A stretch of DNA of 64,000 nucleotides from Parapristionchus giblindavisi. Taxonomy: Eukaryota; Nematoda; Chromadorea; Rhabditida; Diplogasteridae. This document shows, piece by piece, positions 1-9,405 of this stretch (position 1 is the stretch's first letter; each line of letters opens with the position of its first letter). Below the pieces are notes generated by a model, which made no database searches, was not told the DNA's origin, and was given only the letters and a program-made list of their open reading frames with translations. The stretch spans positions 248,001 to 312,000 of the forward strand of contig CALSFV010000005.1 in the NCBI GenBank assembly GCA_943737045.1, written 5' to 3'. The position numbers and the translations under genes are program-made.

Positions 1-739
1 TCCTGATTGATTATTGAATAGGGTAGTAGAGTTCGCATAAATACCATGCTACGACTTAGGTAGCAAAGATGGAAGTTACAATAATATGAAAAATTATACA
101 GAAGGTAATGAAGCGATGGATATATGACTTTTTCAGATCCTTCTATTGTAAGGCGTGAATTTGAATAATAAATTCAGCTGGAAACAAGCCTATTTCCATA
201 CGTTCAAACAGTTTCCCGAAGTAAATTTGTTTTTAGGCATTTCGGATACGTACTCATTATCAAAATGCTTTTGTTTTTTGAAATGCACTTTAAATGCATA
301 CAACAAGATTTTTACCCTCTGTATTGGGAACACTCTTTCTTTAAAAAAAGGAGAGCATTGTCAGAGTGGAAAATTTCAAACTAGCTCGTGGTGTGCATAT
401 AACAATAAGTTATTAGAGACCATAGGAGATCGCTGTCAGAGAACTTTTTATACTTTGAATGCGGTATCTCCCTTCAGTGAACAACTACGACCACTCAACC
501 ATTGATTGAATCCACACTGTATAAAATACACTTGTTTATTTGTTACGAGAGTAGCCAACCACTGCCACAATGAATTTCTATGTTTAGAGAGAGAACACCG
601 GTGAGAGAGTAGGTAGATCATAGAGAGCGAGGAAGGAAAGGAGGAAAGAGTGGGGAGTTAATCAATAGTTCTTCCTCTATTTAGCAGCAGTAGCAATGCA
701 ATTATGCAAGTACATTTTATACGGACAATAATCATAAAG
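1..739. other. 5' flank, no gene seen
   Basis: No convincing coding exon was found. The 116-codon open frame at 155-505 has no splice context or recognisable composition. Bases of about 420-540 resemble about 16360-16450, upstream of family-1 copy 2, so this is probably part of the duplicated 5' flank of the gene family. The rest is AT-rich and unassigned. Confidence 0.5.
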
Positions 740-1000
740 ATATAATGTGACAATGCCAATTATTGATCTTTGATCTTTCTTTAGACTGATGTAATCGATA
801 GATACATCAACTACACATCTACAACACTAGTTGGACCAATGTTTGTACTGATTCTTAATTCCTTCTGGCCTGGCTCAAATTGTCACGATGACCTACTTGA
901 AAAAATGACTCCACCCAATTATAATCCGCCCCTTTTAACTCCGCCCCGTTCTGAGCTGAAATATTTGTCCATCAGTCTTCATTAAGGCATTTCTCACTAT
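740..1000 (+). promoter_or_regulatory. Conserved upstream block of family-1 copy 1
   Basis: This block recurs upstream of family-1 copies 2, 3, 4 and 5. It contains a tract like ATTGATCTTTGATCTTT, then TGTCACGATGACCTACTTG, then paired CTCCGCCC-type boxes, and ends in CAGTCTTCATTA about 200 bp before the start codon. Conservation between paralogues whose introns have diverged suggests a promoter or outron. The transcription start cannot be placed from sequence alone. Confidence 0.5.
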
Positions 1001-1209
1001 CTCTTGCAGTCGCGTTTTCTCGGCTTTGCTTGGAAATACGACAGTATCGACACTAAATTCTATACAAACTTTTCGATCGTTGCCCTAAAAGAAGGAATCA
1101 CAATTCTGTATTTTATTTTTTTTCTCTCGTTTTTTATATCCGTTTTCATGGTAATTTCTGATTTGCATATTTTATTTTCCATATGAAAAATCATTTTTAC
1201 TATTTACAG

Positions 1210-4200
1210 ATGCTTCTATTCCCGCTCCTAAGTCTATTAATGTTAGCTGTCGCAATCGAGTCGGCGTGGTGGGACATCCCCCATGTCACCCTACTGAATT
1301 CGTCTACTAAACCCTTCGTCTCGTTAAGCCACTCTCTTATATTCAATGCTACTGACTCAACTATGCTCGTATGTGCTTGATCGTTTTTGTATCTTTGCTT
1401 TCATATAGTTTTAGTATTAGCGTAACGAGATCTCAATCAATTTTTACTCTTTTACATCGAAAATCTGATATATTTTCCTTTTTTTCTTTGTTAAAAATAA
1501 TAACTAAAAAGTTTCCTGTGTGGGCCACCATACTGATGAGGCCCAAAGCAGGTCGGTCCAGTGTCCAGGTCGAGGGCCGAAACACTACATCGTTTTAGTT
1601 TATTTATAGTTTTTTTCTTATAAAACTCTAACACAGCCCATTTTTAGTTTTCCAATCTTGCATCTTTTTCTATAATTTGATCTTTGGTCTTTGATTTTTT
1701 TAAATTACAAAAATGCAGGAACAGCAGTGTACATGTGCTATGGTTGAAAGTGAGGACGGAGGGGATGTTGACGAGCCATTCTCTATCATCGGAAGCAGCA
1801 CGGTATCCATTTTTTTCGATTAAAGATGTTTGTTGTTCATGATTTTTTTTTTAAAAAAAGATGCGCATTTGGAGCATCTATTTTAAAAACTATGTTCTTT
1901 TAAAAAATATTAAAAGTTTAAAGAATGTTTTCGTGAATAAACAGAATAAAAAGTATAAAAAGGAGCAAATCCAGTTGAGCAGCGTTTTGACAACCGCTAG
2001 GTAATTTTACTCACTCTCTGTTTCGAATCAGCTCGGGCGTGCCTTTAAAGGTGGAGTCCCGCGAATATTTTCGTGAACAAATTGTGAAGACAGAAATATA
2101 GCGAAAGATATTCTGCATACCGTACATAAATTATTTTATGCTAATTCAGCGTATTGATCCCTAAAATCATGAATGAATCATGGTTGATGTACAGGCAAAG
2201 GCGCGAAATTTTGGAAAAAAAGTTCTCTTTTTCAACTAATCATGAAAAATTTATTTTTTCCAAAAATTATAAAATACAGTACAGCCCGATCTCCTTTTGT
2301 ACACGAGTAGCACTGCGGCGCGCAGAGGCGCTCATTTGCGCTCATCATTTATTTCTGCGGGTACTGAATATTTTTCGATTCTCAAAGTCTTAATCATGAG
2401 TTTCCGTTATGAAAAGTTGTTTTAATGACTAAAAAAACTGAAACAAAATTTCTATTAATGAGAAAAAACAATTAAAAGGCAAATCACACTAGTCTCAAAA
2501 TGATGGGTACTGTAAATTTCGAAAAATGTCTTACGGCGATCGTGCGATCGATTCGTGATATTACAGTATACCTTTCCAGTAAATAATTACCCATCGTTTT
2601 CGGACCAGTGTGATTTGTCTTTTAATTGCCTTTTCTCATTAATACAAATTTTGTTTCAGTTTCTTTAGTCATTAAAACAACTTTTCATAACGGAAACTCA
2701 TGATTAAGACTTTGAGAATCGAAAAGTATTCAGTACCCGCAGAAATAAATGATGAGCGCAAATGAGCGCCTCTGCGCGTCGCAGTGTTACTCGTGTACGA
2801 AAGGAGATCGGGCTGTACTGTACAAATTGTGAAAAATCACAAATAATTTTTTTTGAAAATCGTAGAGCGGTAAATCTAAAAACATATTTAAAAAATATTT
2901 TTGATCTCTAAAAGAAACATCGGTGTTCATGCTTATCCATGCGAATAGAATACTTTGAAGACTGCCCAATCTTTGCCGAGGGAGCCACCGTTAACGTTAC
3001 CGTAATTCATCTGAATATTCATTTTTATCATTTTTCATAGCTTGATTGTTTCAGAAACAACTGTGGTCGTGCACGTCGAAGAAATATGATACATCTTTAA
3101 CCGAATCAATCACCGTAATTTAACAATGTTGCTTAACGATATATTGTGCGTATAAAATGTACTTGCATAAGAAAAAGATATTTTAGAGTAAAGACAGTAT
3201 TTCCCTTCGTAAACTTTAACACCCTCGGAACGAAATATTTTCAATTTCGACATTCGTACAACTCGATAGTTTTTTTTTACTTTTTTGTTTTGTTCTGTGA
3301 TTATCTTGTTTTGTTTTTGTTTCTATATCAATCTTTCGTACTCTGCCGACATTTATGCGAGTGGTTCAACGCTCGTTCATCAATTCCTTGGCCAATACAC
3401 TCTGTAGCAAAATTACGTTCATTTTCGCCCGCATTTATCATTGTTTTCCTTACTTGGTATCTAATTGTTTCTTGTTTTAGCTTCAGTAACGTCGTTAGCA
3501 ACGGTTGGAACATTAGAAGAGCCGGCGGCAAGCGCTTCTAACACCATCTACAGGCAAATTAATATCGAGCACGGACGGGACAAAGGCGGGTCAGCAAATT
3601 GCCGCACACTATATGCACGCCACCGCGCGTTTTAGTAACCCCTAATTCGCAGATGCGGAATTATTTTTGTTTCTTCAAAATTTTGTAGTTTCATGAATTT
3701 ATTTCGCTTAAATCTTTGATGAGGGTGAACACTGAAACAATCTAAATTGTATTGGAAAAAATAGAGAAGAAATAAGAGTATTGGCAATACGAAGTTTGCT
3801 AAATGCAGTGTAAAGTCCTATATTTCGTTATGTCGCGGAATCTCTGTGAATACGACTTTTATTAACATTTTGCATATTCAAATATCTTACAGACCTATGG
3901 TTCCGTCTGTCGCGTTGACAAAAGCTATCAGCTAGCTCTCACGACTACGAAATTAATTATTTTTGAATTTATTCAGTACGATTTGTTTGCTAATTTACGA
4001 ACATTTTTGAAAATTCCGCCTCTAGAGTTGCGTTTCTGCATTTAGCAATGCCGCCTAATACCGTAGCTTTTTTGAACTTTGATGTGCATTTGGCAAAAGG
4101 GGCGTACGTCCTTTTGGCTTGTGTGTCCCGTCCGTGCGAGGTTGTTCTTAATTTTCCTTTGTCCATTCTCTCGTTTCGATTATACCGCGATTAAACTTGA

Positions 4201-7200
4201 TATTACTATAATTACACTTATAATGGCATTGTTATCAATTTAAATAACTATTTATAGAGTGAGGACTTCCGAAATCCACTTCTTCCTCGTGAACGATGCG
4301 TTCGTAAAGTGCCCGCTGGTCATTCCCATAGACTACAACGGATGTACTGAAGACATACTTTGTGCACCTGGTCCGGTATGACTCAACATCTGTTCAATCA
4401 TCAAAGATACACGTACGGTTTTATCTTTTATGATTTGTTGATTTTGTACATTTTTAATTTAATTTTGATACGTCTTATAACAAGGCTCTTGTTGCATAAC
4501 TTGTCAACTTGGCAAAATAGTCCAAATCATACCAACACGGCAATGTAGTTCGCTACCTTTTTACTGGTCTGTTATAAGAAAGATCTAGCCGTCCATCAGG
4601 AAGAATCAAGATGGTGATTAAGGCTTGATTTGCTTGTTTTCAGTCAAGAACAAATCGATATGGAGGAGATTGGACAAAGGAAAACCCCGCCGAAATAAGA
4701 ACTGGGTTAAGGTAAGCAAGCTTATTTTAAATATTGCAATAGGGTTGTTGTGTCAGACGTAAAACTTTGGCTTGGACACGTTATATTAATAAATAAATCG
4801 GTCTTTTTGCAGAAGAAACTGCTCAAGGCGCGGAATGCAGACGCCAACGAAGAGAATATAGACGATGAGGTATGTACTTTTTATTAAATATTTATTTATT
4901 TAATTATATCGATGTCATGTGTCTTAGTTCTGGTTAAATGGAATAACTCAGTTAAAGGCGATAGTGTTAGCGTTTTGAATGAGAAACGGGATTGAACATT
5001 ATAATAATTGGTATGGATGCAAATTCCTAAGCTCAGCATAGTTGGAGGCACAGATACATATGTCTTTATTGAAATTTTATCGATTTAAGTTTGACCAGAA
5101 ACCGTCGGAAGCCGTGTTGTCAGCGATCCGGGAGCTCGTGCCCAAAGGGACGCCGGTATGTTATCTATATCTTACTGAGTTCATTGGTTGTTTCAATGCA
5201 ATCTTGTGATCTCTTTGATCTTTTGATCTATTGCAAATCTAAAAAAAAGGTCATGCCTTATTGAAAAAGACTGTACCCCTTACAAGGGAATGACCAACCA
5301 TCCCCGTCAAGTTATGACTAGTGACATACACCATTCGAATCGCCATGTGATTCTGATAATACATCGTTAATGACTCGACTCAAACGGTTATGATCTTCGA
5401 GAAAATCGATATTGAAATTCGGCCAAATTCGTGTGGTTTCCTACACAACACATGCGGATGGGTTGGTGAACTCTACTATCTTCTTTCGAAACATCGGCTC
5501 GTGTAGTGTAGTGGATAAGATGCCTGCGTTTACTTTTGACTGTCAAGGGTTCGACCCCCCTTGCCGCACTTTTCTTTTGCTGATTTTGTTGCTGTAGAAA
5601 GTTTGAAATGTTTTGCTGTGATTATGAAAGCTAGAAAAAAGAACACAATCAGAAAGTTTTCTTGATGGAAAAACACTCCTCAAGGAAAATTGAACTTTGA
5701 TCCTTTTGTTTATGGCATTATTTTTTCAATCTCCTTCTCCCTCTCCCTCTCCCGAGGTCGAGGTCATGCAATGTATGACCTGAAAAACAGCAATGAGAGT
5801 TCAAAGATCAAAGATCATGCGAAAACGGTAAGTGCTTCCATTTCTTGTTGGACTGTCTTCCAAAGCCTTGATGTGATTGTTCTTCCTGTTAAAAAAATGT
5901 GAAAACTGTATTTTCCTTACTTCACTTATTTTGTTGTTCAAACGTGTTGAATGTGTTGTGTTTTTCTATAATCACAGCATAAACTTTCTACAGCAACAAA
6001 ATCAGCAAAAGAAAGTGCGGCAAGGGGGGTCGAACCCTTGACAGTCAAAAGTAAACGCAGGCATCTCATCCACTACACTACACGAGCCGATGTTTCGAAA
6101 GAAGATAGTAGAGTTCACCAACCCATCCGCATGTGTTGTGTAGGAAACCACACGAATTTGGCCGAATTTCAATATCGATTTTCTCGAAGATCATAACCGT
6201 TTGAGTCGAGTCATTAACGATGTATTATCAGAATCACATGGCGATTCGAATGGTGTATGTCACTAGTCATAACTTGACGGGGATGGTTGGTCATTCCCTT
6301 GTTAGGATGGTCAACTTATTCAAGTGTTCTTTTGCTGTAATTGGATGTATGACTATAATTGATTGATCGTTCAGGAGATGATCAGTTCTTAGTAATATGG
6401 GGGAAACAATACGAGAAGTTCCATTCAACCATCGTTTCAAGGAGTCAACAATCGTGAGTATTGTTTTCGGAACTTAATATGTAGTCTAAGTTACGGTAGC
6501 TCGTGCTGATGAGAGTGGGTTACGGTATTGCTTATTCTGACAATGAGTGTTAGTAATGGAGCTAGAACATAAGTAATTGGTGTTAGAGATAATAAATTGA
6601 ATGTAGTAAGGATGCAAGGCCTTAAGGAAATTTTATTGGTATTAAATATAATTTATTGTTAGTGAAAATAAATTGTATTCTCCTTCAGATCCATTCTTCA
6701 CACTATTCTTCCTTCTCTTCATCTCCCCAAAAGTGGCCTCGTACCTCGTTGACCTCGTTGAAGGGATTAATAATCAAGTCTTCATTCCCTCTTTAAAAAT
6801 CTGTTTTTCATTACTTGTTTATTCTTTTTTTTGTACTTGGTCATTTATATCACCATGTTAATAAAGGTTTTTGTATCCATTTGACGGCAGAGTATGCAAT
6901 AAGTGTAGAACACTTTGCCATCTCTGGCATGCCATTTTGTTCACTTTTGTTACGATAAAGCTGATTGTAATGGAGCTGATACGAATAATACTTGTGTGGA
7001 TACAGTACCATGCTCGGGGTGGTGGGGCTAGCTCGTTTGGCTAACCCTCAATACACTCCGGGTGATACTTTCATACATAATTGAATTAGATGGTAAAACG
7101 ACAACACTCAAAAAGATCACTCCAAAGCCATGTATTTGAATTAGCCGGTAAATAGTAGATCTGCTAAACAATAGAAGTCGGGCGTAAAGTCATAAATTCC

Positions 7201-7628
7201 CTCGTACTTTAAAAAACAAGTGAATTTTATACGCTCAATATAATCTATGATTGTTTCAGGATGAATGGTGCTCTAGCGAGCTCATGGAAGCTAAGACCAT
7301 CACTTATACCACAATAGAAGATATAATACCCAACGTTCGACTACTATCAGATTGTGTTCCTAGCGACAAGGAACATGTCAGCAATTCTGAGATTAGCAAA
7401 GTTTGCGAATGCACGACCTTCGAAAATGACCTGGTAATTACTTGTTCATCTTCAATCTTTTCACTTGTCTATTTCTAATGATTTATTTAATTTCAGAAGA
7501 ATCAATATTGTATTTGCAAGACCCCCTCCAATTGTAAAGCTAAGAATTATCCCACATCAAGCATATCATCTACCCAGTCAGGGTTCATTGCGTTAGGTCT
7601 AATTGTGTCATCATTGAACCTTTTCTGA
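1210..7628 (+). CDS. Family-1 copy 1: secreted cysteine-rich protein, six exons
   Basis: Function unknown and family not recognised. Exons 1210-1368, 1719-1802, 2915-3001, 3055-3114, 7260-7433 and 7497-7628 join in phase 0 to give 231 codons plus stop. Residues 1 to about 18 (MLLFPLLSLLMLAVAIES) look like a signal peptide. The Cys pattern includes C-x-C pairs in exons 2, 3, 5 and 6. The tail (SGFIALGLIVSSLNLF) is hydrophobic and could be a GPI-attachment signal or short anchor; most other copies lack it. The start follows TTTACAG directly, which suggests trans-splicing. The exon-3 acceptor is a weak CTAAAAG where paralogues have TTTCAG. Intron 2 holds a 544 bp MITE and intron 4 a 4.1 kb TIR element. 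Every exon is open, so this is the best candidate for a functional member. Confidence 0.72.
2277..2820. mobile_element. Palindromic TA-flanked MITE in intron 2 of copy 1
   Basis: Near-perfect inverted repeat. Both ends begin CAGTACAGCCCGATCTCC and are flanked by TA on each side (2275-2276 and 2821-2822). The arms of about 240 bp face a short unique centre near 2500-2590. TA duplication and CAG ends are typical of non-autonomous Tc1/mariner-type elements. No open frame of note. The other family-1 copies lack it. Confidence 0.8.
4257..6445 (+). CDS. Exon-like pieces inside the 4.1 kb element, unidentified protein
   Basis: Four or five open segments with splice-like borders. 4257-4376 contains NDAFVKCPLVIPIDYNGC. 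About 4645-4711 gives WRRLDKGKPRRNKNWVK before GTAAGC. About 4813-4869 gives KKLLKARNADANEENIDDE, bounded by TTTTTGCAG and GTATGT. About 5100-5156 gives KPSEAVLSAIRELVPKGTP before GTATGT. About 6384-6450 gives FLVIWGKQYEKFHSTIVS before GTGAGT. The amphipathic, charged composition argues for real coding sequence. The first piece is faintly like the C-terminal end of histidine acid phosphatases, but that is a guess. The exons may not belong to one gene, and no start or end is assured. A nested element occupies 5283-6301. Confidence 0.35.
5497..5569 (+). repeat. tRNA-like module in Tc4-like element 1, left arm
   Basis: Contains an A-box-like TAGTGTAGTGGATAAG and a T-arm with AAGGGTTCGACCCCCCTT (stem AAGGG/CCCTT around the loop). 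The acceptor stem does not pair, so this is a tRNA-derived or SINE-like module, not a working tRNA. It is mirrored in the right arm. Confidence 0.55.
6014..6087 (-). repeat. tRNA-like module in Tc4-like element 1, right arm
   Basis: Inverse copy of the module at 5497-5569, with the same A-box-like and B-box-like sequences (GGGTTCGACC read on the minus strand). The arms differ by only a few bases. No paired acceptor stem. Confidence 0.55.
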
Positions 7629-8700
7629 CTGTCTCTTCGATTAGTGATTATTTTTTTATTGTTGATCGTATGTAAATATTTCGATATGCTTTAATTTGTA
7701 GCGTCGTATACCCGATAAATTGAACGGTTGATGTTTGTTGAGCAATACAATCGATTATATTTATTCATATAAAGTGAAATACTATATGAGTGGTGGGCCA
7801 TTCTTCAGTTGCTCCACTAGTATTGACCACCATTGCTCAGTGATTCTCTTGAACTCATTCGTCCAACTTTATACTTTGGAAATTGCTGCTTTTTTTGTCA
7901 AAGCTTTTTTATAATATTCTTTATCCATTGTTTAAACGATATGTTTTGGATTTACATGGACATTTGGGGACCTCCGTCTTCAAAACTTGATATGCGTTGA
8001 CAGTAATTGGTAGTAACTAGATCACGCGGCAACGTAGGTCCAAAGAAAAGATTATGCCTTCCTTTTTTGAATAGGCCTAACATATCATATCATATTATCG
8101 CTGGTCTGGCAGTGATAATTCAAATGTTTTGACCAAAATCATTGTTTAGAAGTTCTCGGCTTTTGTTTATTTTTAAAATATATTATATAAAATGGATAGC
8201 TTCCTAAATTTAAATAATATTACATATTATATTTATATTTCAATATTGCTTCCTTTAGTTTCTTCTTTTCTTAATACGGAGTGAAAAGTTAACCGTAGGC
8301 ACACTTTTTCATGTAATTGTGTATTGCAGAAGCAAAAAATGTTTTCCAAAGACAGCGTAATCCAACGGATTCATTATTAATATCGCCATGTTCAGAGACA
8401 GTGAGCATATATGATCTGTTGAAGATGACCCAGAGGGAATGCTCCTCACCATATTCACTACTATAGATACTACGTCTTCTCACCCCATCCTCTGGCTACT
8501 GTTCTGTTTGAAAGTGTGACAGAGAAAAAGGTAGAGCAAAAAAAGTGTACGTAAAGTGAGAGAACGCATACAGTTTAAATTCAATTGATGAACCATATTA
8601 TTGGTATTCCGCTGTTGTAAGTTGAAAGAAGTCTAGCCCTTCTTTGGACTCTCTGCACTTCACACACTATCTCGATATTCTCTGACCACTGCCAGAAATT
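7629..8700. other. Downstream flank of copy 1 with dispersed repeat R
   Basis: No gene seen. At about 8290-8580 lies an inverse-oriented copy of a dispersed sequence containing GATGACCCAGAGGGAATG. It also occurs at about 26460-26700, 37320-37600, 42290-42560 and 47330-47590, in intergenic DNA near family-1 or family-2 copies. It is probably part of the ancestral duplicated segment or a decayed MITE. Confidence 0.5.
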
Positions 8701-9405
8701 GATATATTTTCCTAGACAAACCTGTTTGTTGAAGTAAAATATCTATTATGCTTCACTGCGAATCAATCACAAACTGCTATGCGCTCCATAAGCCGCCATG
8801 TTCTCTAAGGTCCCTTCCTATCTGATCTGCCCAATCAATCAGAAAGGAGGGAACCCAGGGGAAGGGGGAGAAGATCAAAGCACGCGCTTCCTTGCGTATG
8901 ATAGACTCCCAGTTCCCCTGTTTTCTTCAGAATGCTTTCTTAGAGCGAGAAACCCATAGGCTGTTCGTAACGATGGACAGCTTTATTTGTCACGAAAATA
9001 AAGGTGTCAACAATTACTGTGAAGGTACAGGAACACCAGAACAGTATACGAGAGCGGGGTGTGGTCTCAATCTGCTCGCTTCTTCTTGAGAGCACTCTGA
9101 GATCTCGTAGCCGGATTCTTCTGGATACGAGATATGGAGGGCAGTATATATGCCCTTGTATGCACACGGCTGAATTCCGGAGTCGACGGAGATTTCGTGG
9201 ACTTCGTCGGAGATGTCTTCGAGGAAGGGACCGTCTTGCTCGTGACGTTGCCAGCCATGGGCGTGACGCGGTAATATGCGAATAGTTGTGCTAAGGCAAG
9301 GTGAAGCCATGGGTGGGTTCGGGGTTGGGTAACTTTGTGATTGATTCGCAGTGAAGCATAATAGATATTTTACTTCAACAAACAGGTTTGTGTAGGAAAA
9401 TATAT
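8701..9405. mobile_element. Element Y, inverted-repeat element
   Basis: Ends are inverse copies of each other: GATATATTTTCCTAGACAAA... with ...TGTAGGAAAATATATC, followed inward by GCTTCACTGCGAATCAATC on both sides. The internal terminus is related to that of the adjacent element X. Bases of about 8777-8950 are also an inverse copy of the right end of X (13969-14152). It carries a small open frame on the minus strand (9258-9067). Family not recognised. Confidence 0.55.
9067..9258 (-). CDS. Small basic S/T/P/K-rich open frame in element Y
   Basis: 63 codons beginning MAGNVTSKTVPSSKTSPTKS and ending SALKKKRAD. The N-terminal half is repetitive in S, T, P and K, like an H1- or protamine-type tail. 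The sequence is more GC-rich than its surroundings, with AATAAA downstream at about 8980. An overlapping frame of 98 codons (9310-9014) is also open, so coding status is unsure. No function is claimed. Confidence 0.3.
   Translation of the reverse strand: MAGNVTSKTVPSSKTSPTKSTKSPSTPEFSRVHTRAYILPSISRIQKNPATRSQSALKKKRAD

Larger units (their letters stand above)
5283..6301. mobile_element. Tc4-like fold-back element 1
   Basis: Long inverted repeat with ends CAAGGGAATGACCAACC, flanked by TTA on both sides (5280-5282 and 6302-6304). Ends of the form C[AT]AGGGAATG and a TNA target duplication match what is known of Tc4/Tc5 elements in Caenorhabditis. Each arm is about 350 bp and carries a tRNA-like module. 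The centre near 5640-5960 is unique. It is non-autonomous: no transposase is present. Confidence 0.75.
3142..7240. mobile_element. 4.1 kb TIR element in intron 4 of family-1 copy 1
   Basis: Intron 4 is about 50 bp in the paralogues but over 4 kb here. The extra DNA starts TATTGTGCGTATAAAAT and ends with the inverse of TATTGAGCGTATAAAAT, a roughly 24 bp terminal repeat with about three mismatches. It is flanked by TA (3140-3141 and 7241-7242), and native intron sequence resumes on both sides. Inside are several exon-like pieces on the + strand and a nested Tc4-like element. Size and structure suggest an autonomous-sized transposon or one that has captured host exons. The superfamily is not determined. 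Confidence 0.6.

Noticed and set aside
155..505. 116-codon frame near the window start
   Set aside because: No splice acceptor, homologous DNA upstream of copy 2 does not keep the frame, and composition is not protein-like.
3146..3541. 131-codon plus-strand frame
   Set aside because: Low-complexity F/L/V-rich composition, lies at the edge of the TIR element, no splice context. The overlapping minus-strand frame is equally long, so coding is unsupported.
5497..5569. Functional tRNA gene
   Set aside because: A and B boxes are good but the seven-base acceptor stem does not pair, and the sequence is in mirrored copies inside a transposon.
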